Assembly (NCBI GenBank): GCA_028275345.1
Contig: JAPWUV010000006.1
Coordinates: forward strand, 62,001 to 126,000
Source of the DNA: a bacterium
GTDB taxonomy: Bacteria > Zhuqueibacterota > Zhuqueibacteria > Oleimicrobiales > Geothermoviventaceae
Direction of reading: 5' to 3'
Length of the DNA stretch: 64,000 nucleotides
Position numbers and translations under genes: made by a program. Each line of letters starts with the position of its first letter. Positions within the stretch are counted from its first letter, which is position 1. This document shows positions 1-7,797 of this stretch, one piece after another. The notes under the pieces were generated by a model, which was not told the origin of the DNA, searched no databases, and saw nothing but the letters and a program-made list of their open reading frames with translations.

Positions 1-2
1 TT

Positions 3-791
3 CTCATCATCGTGATCATCGGCGGCATGTTCGTGCACAACTTCATCGTCTGGCTCTTCTACGTTGCGGAGAAGTACCGAAAAACACGCTCCGAGTCCGG
101 CTTGCCACGCTTCAGCAAGGGAATGGTCTTCCAGCACTTCCTGTTGCTCGTCTCCTTCATCACCCTGGTCATCACCGGCTTTGCGCTGAAATTCCCCGAC
201 GCTTTCCTCTTCCGCTTGCTCCTTCGGCTCGGCGTGGATGAGCCGCTGCGGGGACTGCTGCACCGAATCGCTGCCTCCGTGCTCATCGCCACTGCCATCT
301 ACCATCTCTTCTGGATCTTCTTCACCCGGCACGGCCGACGGGAGATCCAGCGGCTGTTCCCGACGACGCAGGACGTGCTCGATCTCTGGAACACCTTGCG
401 CTATTATCTCCGCCTGAGCTCGGAGCGGCCACAATACGCGAAGTACAATTACGTCGAGAAGGCGGAATACTGGGCGCTCGTTTGGGGCACGGTGGTGATG
501 GTGCTCACCGGCTTCATCCTCTGGTTCCCCGAGACGGCCTCACGCATCTTGGGCCCGTGGGCTTTCCCCATCGCCGAGATCATCCACTACTACGAGGCGT
601 GGCTTGCCACCCTGGCCATCGCCGTGTGGCATTTCTACTGGGCGATTTTCCACCCGGAAGAGTACCCGATGAGTTTCGTCTGGCTCCACGGGAAAATGCC
701 GCACGAGGAAGTGGTGAAACATCGGCTTCCGTGGCTAGAAGAGGAACGCGAGCAACTCGCCCAGGAAGACAACAAGATGCTCCCCTCCTGA
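3..791 (+). CDS. Membrane cytochrome b subunit, 5' end outside window
   Basis: The reading frame is open to the left edge, so only the C-terminal part (about 262 residues) is visible. It shows about five membrane segments (near visible residues 1-17, 41-58, 86-104, 154-172, 188-213, numbering from a GTG codon at base 12). Histidines lie inside or at the edge of them (H42, H84, H98, H192, H207), as expected for bis-heme b ligation. This layout resembles the cytochrome b domain of formate dehydrogenase gamma or thiosulfate reductase type subunits, often fused or coupled to multiheme cytochromes c. It should carry electrons between the quinone pool and a redox partner. The partner and any heme c part would lie left of the window. 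The tail after residue 214 is charged and soluble. A perfect palindrome follows the stop. Confidence 0.75.
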   Translation, partial: LIIVIIGGMFVHNFIVWLFYVAEKYRKTRSESGLPRFSKGMVFQHFLLLVSFITLVITGFALKFPDAFLFRLLLRLGVDEPLRGLLHRIAASVLIATAIYHLFWIFFTRHGRREIQRLFPTTQDVLDLWNTLRYYLRLSSERPQYAKYNYVEKAEYWALVWGTVVMVLTGFILWFPETASRILGPWAFPIAEIIHYYEAWLATLAIAVWHFYWAIFHPEEYPMSFVWLHGKMPHEEVVKHRLPWLEEEREQLAQEDNKMLPS

Positions 792-796
792 GGCCT

Positions 797-822
797 GAGG
801 GCGCGGTTCGAACCGCGCCCTC
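797..822. terminator. Perfect 26-bp palindrome after the cytochrome gene
   Basis: Thirteen bases are followed by their exact reverse complement, starting six bases past the cytochrome stop. The RNA would fold into a very GC-rich hairpin capped by a UUCG or UCGA loop. No T tract follows, so it may stabilise the 3' end or slow polymerase rather than act as a classical intrinsic terminator. Nothing else is recognisable between 823 and 983. Confidence 0.45.
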
Positions 823-983
823 GCCTACCCCTGCGGGAGGGAGAATCGCAACGGGACCCAGCGTCACAAGGGGGAAGGCGCTTTGCGGTGTCGTTGAGGG
901 GGTGGATCTGCCGCGCCGAAGGGGGGAAGCTTCGCGCTCACGGCGTTTCAGCTGGCGCGCGGACGGTTCCCTTGCCGTTCGTG

Positions 984-2648
984 CTAATGGCCGGATCGCA
1001 GACGGCGCAGCAGCTTCATCACCTGATTCTCCCCTCGACCGAAGTAATCATACAGCCTCCGGTACTCGGCGAGAATCTGGTCGTAGATCCGCATGTGCTC
1101 GGGAATGGGACGGAAGCTCTCGTCCCTGAGGTGCGCCATATGCCGGATGGCCTCCCGGATGCTGTCGTAGCCACCCGCGGCTTTCCCGGCAGCCACCGCC
1201 CCGTACATCGCTGCGCCGAGGGCTCCTGCCAGCTCCGAGCGCGCCACCTTGATCTCCTTCCCCAACACGTCGGCGTAGATTTGCATCAGCATGCGATTCC
1301 GAGTGAGACCGCCGCAAGCGTAGAACTCATCCACGGCCACGCCTCCTCGGACGAAGGTATCCACGATCACCCGAGTTCCGAAGGCCGTGCTCTCGATCAG
1401 AGCCCGGTAGATCTCCTCCGCGGTTGTGGACAGGGTGGCGCCGATGAGCAGGCCGCTGAGATCGTAATCGATGAGGACGGAGCGGCAACCGTTCCACCAG
1501 TCGAGGGCCAAAAGTCCAGACTGCCCTGGTCTCAGCGCAGCGGCCTTTTCCTCCAGCAAGGCGTGCAGGTCCACGCCGCGTCTTTTGGCCTCCTCGTGGT
1601 AGACCGGCGGCACTCCATTGCGGATGAACCAGGCGAAGATGTCGCCGACGGCAGCCTGCCCCGCTTCGTAGCCGAAGTACCCGGGCAGGATCCCATCCTC
1701 GACCACCCCGCTGATCCCTTCGATCGCTAGCCGCCGCTCGGACACGACCATGTGGCAGGTTGAGGTGCCCATGATCAGAGCCATTTTGCCCGGACCGTCC
1801 ACGGTGGTGGCTGGGACCCCCACGTGGGCATCAATGACGCTTACGGCCACAGGCGTGCCCGGAACAAGCCCCGTGAGTTTCGCCATCTCCGGTGTGAGCT
1901 CCCCCGCCTTTTGACCGATGGGCACCACTTCCCCGCGCAGCTTCTCCTCCACAAGGTTTTCCAACCTCGGATCCAGCGCCTTGAAGAACTCCTTGCTCGG
2001 GTAGCCCACTCCCTTCTGCCAAATCGCTTTGTAGCCGGCGTGGCAGGAGCTACGCACCAGCTTCCCCGTCAGCCGCAGGACAATCCAATCGCCGGCTTCG
2101 ATGAACTGGTCGGCACGCCCGTAGATCTCCGGATCTTCTGCCAGGATCTGCATGATCTTCGGCACGAGCCACTCGCTGGAGATCTTGCCCCCGTAGTACT
2201 TCAGCCATTCCTCCCCTCGCTCCTCAGCCACCTGCTTCAATCGATTGGCCTCCGGCTCCGCCGCATGATGTTTCCAGAGCTTGACCCAGGCGTGAGGCCG
2301 CCTCTTCAATTCGGGATGGAGGCAGAGGGGCTGACCAGCCTGGTCGATGGGAAGCATGGTGCAGGAGGTGAAGTCAATCCCGATCCCGATCACCTGTTCG
2401 GCCTTGACCTTGGCCTGCCTGAGTACAGCGGGTACGGTCTCGCGCAGGGCATCCAGGTAATCCTGCGGATGCTGGAGGGCCCAGTCGGGCTCCAACCGAG
2501 TTCCATCGGGCAATTGCCGGTCCATCACCCCGTGCGGGTAAACGAACACCTCGGTCGAGAGCTCCTCCCCGGTGGCCGTATCCACGAGCAGCGCGCGGGC
2601 CGATTCGGTCCCAAAGTCGATGCCCAAGGAGAATCTGCGTTCGCTCAT
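984..2648 (-). CDS. araB: Ribulokinase (FGGY family)
   Basis: At 554 residues this is the normal length of AraB ribulokinase, which phosphorylates L- or D-ribulose (and some pentitols) with ATP. The N-terminus has the FGGY/actin-fold phosphate loop GIDFGTES (residues 9-16). Further on come the ribulokinase-type PHGVMD and DFTSCTM segments, an ATP-site stretch MGTSTCHM, and a C-terminal [12 protein letters not shown] helix. The ATG at 2648 has a good Shine-Dalgarno (GGAGGAGG). It lies 60 bp downstream of a polyol-type dehydrogenase on the same strand, so the two are probably one operon. Context suggests oxidation of a pentitol to ribulose and then phosphorylation. No L-arabinose isomerase or epimerase is in the window, so the natural substrate may not be L-ribulose. 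Confidence 0.88.
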   Translation of the reverse strand: MSERRFSLGIDFGTESARALLVDTATGEELSTEVFVYPHGVMDRQLPDGTRLEPDWALQHPQDYLDALRETVPAVLRQAKVKAEQVIGIGIDFTSCTMLPIDQAGQPLCLHPELKRRPHAWVKLWKHHAAEPEANRLKQVAEERGEEWLKYYGGKISSEWLVPKIMQILAEDPEIYGRADQFIEAGDWIVLRLTGKLVRSSCHAGYKAIWQKGVGYPSKEFFKALDPRLENLVEEKLRGEVVPIGQKAGELTPEMAKLTGLVPGTPVAVSVIDAHVGVPATTVDGPGKMALIMGTSTCHMVVSERRLAIEGISGVVEDGILPGYFGYEAGQAAVGDIFAWFIRNGVPPVYHEEAKRRGVDLHALLEEKAAALRPGQSGLLALDWWNGCRSVLIDYDLSGLLIGATLSTTAEEIYRALIESTAFGTRVIVDTFVRGGVAVDEFYACGGLTRNRMLMQIYADVLGKEIKVARSELAGALGAAMYGAVAAGKAAGGYDSIREAIRHMAHLRDESFRPIPEHMRIYDQILAEYRRLYDYFGRGENQVMKLLRRLRSGH

Positions 2649-2708
2649 GCCTGCCTCCTCCGGCTTGGAAAACCGCCTCCGTCTGCAATCGCCATCGGGA
2701 TCCGCCGA

Positions 2709-3752
2709 CTACTGCCATTGGTCCACATGAACCAGCGCCTTCACGACGCCGTCGCGATAGTGCACGGCGGTGCGCATGGCCTCTTCGGCACGAGAAAAGG
2801 GGAAGTGGTGCGTGATGAGGGGACGGAGGTCCACCAATCCCCCTTGGACCATGGGGATGGTGTGCTCATAGACATGCTTCATGCGACGCACCATGTACAG
2901 GCTCAGCCCTTTGCGCCGGGACGGCGTCGATCGGAAGCATATCCACTCGTCCACGGGAATACCGATCAGCACCACATTTCCTCCCGGCCGCGCGATTTCC
3001 ACCGCCTGCTCGGGGGTTTCGCGCACTCCCGCGGCTTCGAACACGACATCCACGCCGCGCCCGTGCGTGAGATCGAGCACCCCTTGCACCACGTCCTCCC
3101 GATCCGAATTCAGGGATTCGTCCGCCCCCAAGCGCTTGGCCAGATCGAGCCGGTAGTCCAGACGATCCGTGACGATGACTTGCGCAGCCCCCGCAGCCCG
3201 CAGCAGAAGCAGGGTGCAAAGCCCGATGGGGCCCGCGCCGAGGATCGCCGCGGTCCACCCGGGCTTGAAGTGCCCGAGCCGGATCGAGTGCAGCGCCACA
3301 CCCAACGGCTCCAGAAGTGCCCCCTCGTCGAAGCTGATCTCCTCGGGGAGGGGATAAAGCAGCTCCGCCGGGTACGCCATGAGCTCGCGCAAGCAGCCGT
3401 CGATCGGCGGCGTGCCGCAGAACTGGACCTCGGGGCACAGATTGGGATGGCCCATCCGGCACATTTCGCAGCGACCGCAATGCCGAGCCGGTTCCACGGC
3501 CACCCGGTCTCCCGGCCGGACCGCCGTCACACCTTGACCCACTTCCACCACTTCGGCGGAAAACTCGTGCCCGAGGATGAGGGGACCCGGCATCTCCTCG
3601 TCCCCGAGCTTACCGTGTAGATACCGGTGGCTATCCGACGCGCAAACCCCCACCGATTTGACCCGGATCAGCGCTTCGCCCGGTCCGGGCACAGGCTCCG
3701 GGAGTTCCCGGAATTCCATCCGCTCCGGCCCCAGCAAGTAGAGTGCTCTCAT
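2709..3752 (-). CDS. Zinc-dependent polyol/alcohol dehydrogenase (MDR family)
   Basis: This 347-residue medium-chain dehydrogenase resembles sorbitol, xylitol and arabitol dehydrogenases. Catalytic zinc ligands are visible as C37 and the GHE at 61-63. The structural zinc set is C92, C95, C98, C106, and the NAD(P)-binding GAGPIG is at 172-177. The frame stays open 123 codons further upstream. The ATG at 3752 is chosen because GAGAGGAG sits about six bases before it and a strong promoter lies inside the would-be extension. It is the first gene of a pair with the ribulokinase, which points to a sugar alcohol such as ribitol or arabitol as substrate. Family membership is sure; the exact substrate is inference. 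Confidence 0.85.
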   Translation of the reverse strand: MRALYLLGPERMEFRELPEPVPGPGEALIRVKSVGVCASDSHRYLHGKLGDEEMPGPLILGHEFSAEVVEVGQGVTAVRPGDRVAVEPARHCGRCEMCRMGHPNLCPEVQFCGTPPIDGCLRELMAYPAELLYPLPEEISFDEGALLEPLGVALHSIRLGHFKPGWTAAILGAGPIGLCTLLLLRAAGAAQVIVTDRLDYRLDLAKRLGADESLNSDREDVVQGVLDLTHGRGVDVVFEAAGVRETPEQAVEIARPGGNVVLIGIPVDEWICFRSTPSRRKGLSLYMVRRMKHVYEHTIPMVQGGLVDLRPLITHHFPFSRAEEAMRTAVHYRDGVVKALVHVDQWQ

Positions 3753-4076
3753 CTCAAACTCCTCTCGCGCTGCCCAATGCTCATGCCCCCGGAGAAGGAC
3801 TCCATTCCGGAGCCGCACCATTCCCCGGCGCTTACCGGCGACATCTCCTCCTGCGCCCGCGCGAGGCTCCCCGCTACGAAAACCCGCCGCTTGCGGCGAG
3901 AAGCAGGGCCGTGCCCCGCCGGATACGCTTGCCTTGGCAGGGGCCCTGCTCACCGCATGGCAATCACGCGCTGCAGGGAGGAAGCTGCACCAGCCACGGG
4001 GCAAAGCAACGCTTTTCGCCCCATTCCAGCCGCGCGAGTCCACATGCGTTTTCGCGCCGAGCACCCCCTTCTCATG
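3753..4076 (-). promoter_or_regulatory. Long structured 5' leader of the dehydrogenase-ribulokinase operon
   Basis: Between the promoter at 4084-4112 and the dehydrogenase ATG lie about 320 transcribed bases with no convincing gene. Read on the minus strand they contain several stable hairpins. One pairs GGGGC/GCCCC with an inner AAAGC/GCTTT near 4000-4020. A large one pairs GAGCAGG with CCTGCTTC across 3900-3950. A third, CGCCG-CAAG-CGGCG, is followed by GGTTTT near 3880-3900 and resembles a weak terminator. Known riboswitch signatures, for example the cobalamin box, were looked for and not found. It could be an attenuator-type leader or simply GC-rich spacer. Confidence 0.35.
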
Positions 4077-4083
4077 GCAAGCG

Positions 4084-4112
4084 AAAATAGGCAAGACCCA
4101 CACCCGTGTCAA
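4084..4112 (-). promoter_or_regulatory. Sigma-70-type promoter of dehydrogenase-araB
   Basis: On the minus strand a perfect TTGACA (4112-4107) is separated by exactly 17 bp from TATTTT (4089-4084). It lies just past the end of sbcC and reads toward the dehydrogenase, giving that operon its own promoter and a leader of about 320 nt. Confidence 0.75.
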
Positions 4113-4145
4113 GCCCGGCACTGGGATCGGCGGCCATGGCCGGCG

Positions 4146-6569
4146 CTACCGTACGGCCACGGAGCTCTCCTGGGGCCCTGTCTCCACAACCTCGATGACA
4201 AAGGGAAGCAAGTCCCTCACGCCTTCGATGTGCGTGATCACGAAGATTTGCCGGAAGTGGTGGGAGAGCCCGTTGAGCACCTGCAGGATCTGCTGGCGGC
4301 GTTCTTCATCCTGGGATCCGAAAACCTCGTCGAGCACGATGAAACGGACGGGGTTGCGCGCCGAGCGCTCCGCCACCACCTGACTGATCGCCACTCGGAA
4401 GCAGAGGTTCACCAAGTCCTGCTCCCCGCCGGAGAACCGGTTGATCGGGTATGGTACGTTCAAATCGTACAGCTGCAGCTCGTAATCTCGGTCCAGGCTG
4501 ACCAGCGTGTAGCGTCCGTTCGTGGTCTGGCGCACGAGCTCCGACGTCCGATGCTCGAGGAGGGGGCGCAATCGTCCCGCGAGCTCCAGCCGGAATTGGC
4601 CAAACAGATCCTCCAGCAGTCTCAGATCCTCGATCCTTGCCCGGGCTTTTGCCAGTTCCTCCCGTTTCCGTTCCGCATCCTTGAGGCGTTCCCGGAGCTC
4701 ATCAACCGTGCGCAAGCAGGCCCGGTACTCGCCATGCAAATGGGTCCACACCTCTTGAACCCTCTCCCGCTCCGCACGCGCCTCCTCGTACTCCCTCTTC
4801 GCGCGCTCGAAGCTCTCCGGCTCATAACCCACCTTCTCGAGCCGTGCGCTGAGCTCTTGCATTTCCCCTTCGATTTCGTGGATCCTCTTCCGGAGTTCCG
4901 ACCTCTGGCTTTCGAGCAAAGGCAAACCTTCGGCCTGAGCGGAGTATCTCTCGGCCTTTCTCTGAAGCTCAAGCAGGTTTTCCAGCTCCGTCGCGAGCGT
5001 ACGGTGACGTTCGGGGTCAAACGGCAGGGCTTCAAGATGCGCGATTTTCTCCGTCAGCTGTTTCTCCTCTTGGTGGAGCTTGGCGAGGGTCTCCTCCTGT
5101 TCCTCCGCCGTCCGTTTTGTCGCTTCCCATTCTGCCTGGAGGCGGGAAAACTCCTTTTCTCTCTCCCGCAGGGATCGGAGAGTCTCTTCCGCTTGCTGTT
5201 TTTCGGTTTCAAGATTTTTCCGGCGCCCACAGGCCTCTTTGTACTGCTGCCGGAGCTTCGCCAGTTCTTCTTCGAACTCCGCCAGCACTCGCTCCCGGTG
5301 CGCACCGAGGGGTCTGCGGCAGACGGGGCAGGGGCTCTCCGGGCCCAGCTGGAGGATCTGGTCTCTCTTCCGCCCAAGGTCCTCACCTTGCTGCTTGATG
5401 CCGCCGATCTCTTCGCCGATCTTCTTGAGCTCCTGCTCGAGATCGTGGTACCGTTTTTCCAGCTCCGGGATCCTTTTCACTTCCCCTGCAAGCGTCTCAC
5501 ACCGGGTGCGAAGGACCTCCAGTCTTGCCCTCGCCTCTCCCAACTTCTTCCTGCGCTCCGTCTGCTCGGTCCGGCATTTCTCCAGCCCATTCCGCAGGTC
5601 CGGGAGTCGCCGGCGTTCCGCCTCGAAGCCGTCCATCGCCTCTTTCTCGCGACGGAGGGAAGGGAGCCGCTCCAGCTCCGGTCCGAGGCATTCCAGTTGG
5701 ACTTTGGCTTTCGATGCTTCCTCGATCTGTTGGTCCAATTGTATGAGCTGCTCTTGCGCGTTCTTGAGCGCCACTTTCTTCGCGTCCACCTTGCCGGATA
5801 GATCGAGGTACTGTGCCCGCCGTTCTTGCTCCCGGTCGTACGCCAGCTTCTTCTCTTGTTCTTGCTCTTTGATCTTCTCGAGAGCCTGCTTGGCCTCGTC
5901 CGCCTTCGCTTTCGCCTCGTCCCTCTTCGCCTCGGCTTCGCGGAGGCGCGAGCGGAGTTGGTCGATGTCCTCCAAACCTTTCTCGAGCCCTTCGGCCAAC
6001 TTCTGTTGCAGGTTTCGGAGCTCCCTTGCCTGCTGGCGCGCCCGGTCGATGAGATCGATCCCGACGAGCCGGTTCACCGTTTGCTTGCGCTCTTCCGGGC
6101 GGAGGTCCGAAAACGCCGCAAGTTCCCGCTGACGCGCCAGTACCGAGGCACGGAACGATCGCGCATCCAGCCCGATGAGGCGTTCCAGGCATTTCCGCAC
6201 TCCGTCGTCCCTCTCGGCGACCGGTTTCTCCTCGGAGCCCTCGCGGTACAGTCGTACCTGGAGCGCGCCCGCCTTGCCGCGGATCTCCCGAAGGACTCTG
6301 TACTGCTCCCCGCCCACCTCGAACCACAATTCCACGGCGCAGTCTTCGTTCGGCCCGGCCCCTGTCCTTCGGAGCGATTCCTTCTCTTGTCGACCAGGAC
6401 CGAGCCCCTGGAGCGCTTCATGCCCGTACAGCGCCCAGGAGATAGCTTCCACCAGCGTGGTCTTGCCAGTGCCGTTCCGACCGAGGATGCCAATGAGGTT
6501 GTCCGGGAACTCGACGAACACCTTGCGGAAACGCCGGAAGTTGGTGAGCCGCACCGCTCGGATCACCAT
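4146..6569 (-). CDS. sbcC: SbcC/Rad50-type DNA repair ATPase
   Basis: An 807-residue SMC-like ATPase that with SbcD/Mre11 processes DNA ends, hairpins and cruciforms. The N-terminal Walker A is GRNGTGKTT (30-38). Long charged coiled coils flank a zinc-hook CPVC at residues 414-417. The C-terminal lobe has the ABC signature FSGGEQDL and a Walker B FIVLDEVFG near residue 745. It is shorter than E. coli SbcC (about 1,050) and closer to Rad50-like bacterial forms because the coiled coil is short. It begins 7 bp after the sbcD stop, so the two are co-transcribed and form the nuclease complex. Confidence 0.93.
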   Translation of the reverse strand: MVIRAVRLTNFRRFRKVFVEFPDNLIGILGRNGTGKTTLVEAISWALYGHEALQGLGPGRQEKESLRRTGAGPNEDCAVELWFEVGGEQYRVLREIRGKAGALQVRLYREGSEEKPVAERDDGVRKCLERLIGLDARSFRASVLARQRELAAFSDLRPEERKQTVNRLVGIDLIDRARQQARELRNLQQKLAEGLEKGLEDIDQLRSRLREAEAKRDEAKAKADEAKQALEKIKEQEQEKKLAYDREQERRAQYLDLSGKVDAKKVALKNAQEQLIQLDQQIEEASKAKVQLECLGPELERLPSLRREKEAMDGFEAERRRLPDLRNGLEKCRTEQTERRKKLGEARARLEVLRTRCETLAGEVKRIPELEKRYHDLEQELKKIGEEIGGIKQQGEDLGRKRDQILQLGPESPCPVCRRPLGAHRERVLAEFEEELAKLRQQYKEACGRRKNLETEKQQAEETLRSLREREKEFSRLQAEWEATKRTAEEQEETLAKLHQEEKQLTEKIAHLEALPFDPERHRTLATELENLLELQRKAERYSAQAEGLPLLESQRSELRKRIHEIEGEMQELSARLEKVGYEPESFERAKREYEEARAERERVQEVWTHLHGEYRACLRTVDELRERLKDAERKREELAKARARIEDLRLLEDLFGQFRLELAGRLRPLLEHRTSELVRQTTNGRYTLVSLDRDYELQLYDLNVPYPINRFSGGEQDLVNLCFRVAISQVVAERSARNPVRFIVLDEVFGSQDEERRQQILQVLNGLSHHFRQIFVITHIEGVRDLLPFVIEVVETGPQESSVAVR

Positions 6570-6576
6570 GGCTCGC

Positions 6577-7701
6577 CTATTCCTCCTGCATCTGCTGGCT
6601 CAATAGCTCAAGCCCCAGGCGGGAAAGTCGCTCCCGATCCACATCCGAGAGATTCGCTCTCCGGAGGAACCGCTGGAACTCCTCCGTCAGGCTCCCAATC
6701 TCCGCGTGCTCCAGCTGCTCCTGACCCGGCGCTGCGAGCAGGACGGTTTTCTCAACCGCCAGGCAATGGGACCAGAGAGCATCGAGCTCCCGGAAATCCA
6801 GCTTCAGGTAGGTCTCCTTGGAGATCCCCACCAGCCTGAGATCCACGATGGCGCCCTCCGGCACTTGGGCTGCAAGCCTTTCAAGGCCGCTGAGGACCTC
6901 GGCCGGACCGGAGGAAGGGAGGAGTTCTAGCGTGAGGACCTTCATGGGACGGGCTGGGACGGGGACGTGGGTGCGCTCCACGCGTTCGCCGAGCTTCACC
7001 ACGAGGTAGCCGGGCGTGACGTCCGCCTGGCCAAATCCGGTGCGCTCCGTGCTGCCCGAGTAGCTGATATGCTCAGCGATGTCAACCCGGCGATGGTAGT
7101 GCCCCAGCGCCACGTAGTCGAAGCGGAGGCCGCGCTTCTCCTCGACGTCCGGGATGCCCTGCTCTCCGAATTCCCCCATTGCGAAGTCCTTCTGGCCGCG
7201 CCATGTCCCGTGCGTCACCAGGATGTTCGCCTCGGCACCGGGATCCAGCTCGATCGCATCGAAGGCGCTCTGCCATTCCTTCTCGTCGAAGGTATGAGGG
7301 ACGCAGTGGACGGCGATTCCCCCCACGCGAATCCTCCGATACTGGCCCAGGTAGGCCACGTGGACATTCGGGAAGAGCGCCAAGGTCTCGAAGATGGAGC
7401 CCGTCGCCCGGATCCGAGGCGTGGAGTGATTCCCGGAGATGAGGACGAAGGGAACTCCGGCCTCTCCTACCTGCTTGATCGCTTCCGAAGCCACGCGGAT
7501 AGCCCGGTTGGTCGGTCGGGGGGTGTGGAAGAGATCGCCTGCATGGATCACCAGATCCGGCGGATCAGCCAGGACTTCGTCAATGAATTTCCGCCAAGCG
7601 CGGTAAAAATCTTGCTCCCGCTGGTTCAGTCCCGTTTCCGGATCGATCCGAGCGTACTCGAAGAAACCCAAATGGGTGTCTGACACGTGCACGATACGCA
7701 T
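6577..7701 (-). CDS. sbcD: SbcD/Mre11-type exonuclease
   Basis: A 374-residue metallophosphoesterase. The five phosphoesterase motifs are present: SDTH (D8, H10), HAGDLFH (D56), SGNHS (N91, H92), VTHG (H164) and LGHYH (H201, H203). These bind two manganese ions for 3'-5' exonuclease and endonuclease action. A C-terminal capping part binds the SbcC coiled-coil base. The ATG at 7701 is chosen because the protein then starts directly with MRIVHVSDTH, as in the family; an in-frame ATG 42 bp upstream would add an unconserved tail. A GGGGAGGG sits about ten bases before the chosen start. The gene heads the sbcDC operon. Confidence 0.92.
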   Translation of the reverse strand: MRIVHVSDTHLGFFEYARIDPETGLNQREQDFYRAWRKFIDEVLADPPDLVIHAGDLFHTPRPTNRAIRVASEAIKQVGEAGVPFVLISGNHSTPRIRATGSIFETLALFPNVHVAYLGQYRRIRVGGIAVHCVPHTFDEKEWQSAFDAIELDPGAEANILVTHGTWRGQKDFAMGEFGEQGIPDVEEKRGLRFDYVALGHYHRRVDIAEHISYSGSTERTGFGQADVTPGYLVVKLGERVERTHVPVPARPMKVLTLELLPSSGPAEVLSGLERLAAQVPEGAIVDLRLVGISKETYLKLDFRELDALWSHCLAVEKTVLLAAPGQEQLEHAEIGSLTEEFQRFLRRANLSDVDRERLSRLGLELLSQQMQEE

Positions 7702-7768
7702 CCCGAACCGGCCCTCCCCTTCAGCTGAGTGCCCGGCCTGCACCCCCGGAACTGCGACTGCCTCGCGG

Positions 7769-7797
7769 ATTGTACTTTACCACGCAACGCGCTGCAG
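7769..7797 (-). promoter_or_regulatory. Possible sbcDC promoter
   Basis: On the minus strand CTGCAG (7797-7792) is followed after 17 bp by TACAAT (7774-7769). The -35 is imperfect and overlaps the last codons of the upstream amidohydrolase gene, so this is a moderate candidate only. Confidence 0.4.

Noticed and set aside
801-815. tRNA T-arm-like GGTTCGA
   Set aside because: It is the centre of a perfect palindrome; no acceptor, D or anticodon arm exists around it.
3753-4076. Cobalamin riboswitch in the dehydrogenase leader
   Set aside because: The conserved core boxes were not found; only generic GC-rich hairpins are present.
3753-4121. In-frame 5' extension of the dehydrogenase gene to 470 codons
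   Set aside because: A perfect promoter lies inside it, the text is Arg/Ala/Gly-rich, and the ATG at 3752 has a good Shine-Dalgarno and the family's normal N-terminus.
1824-5801. Very long plus-strand open frames opposite araB, the dehydrogenase and sbcC
   Set aside because: They mirror real genes on the minus strand; the high GC content keeps the antisense frame open.
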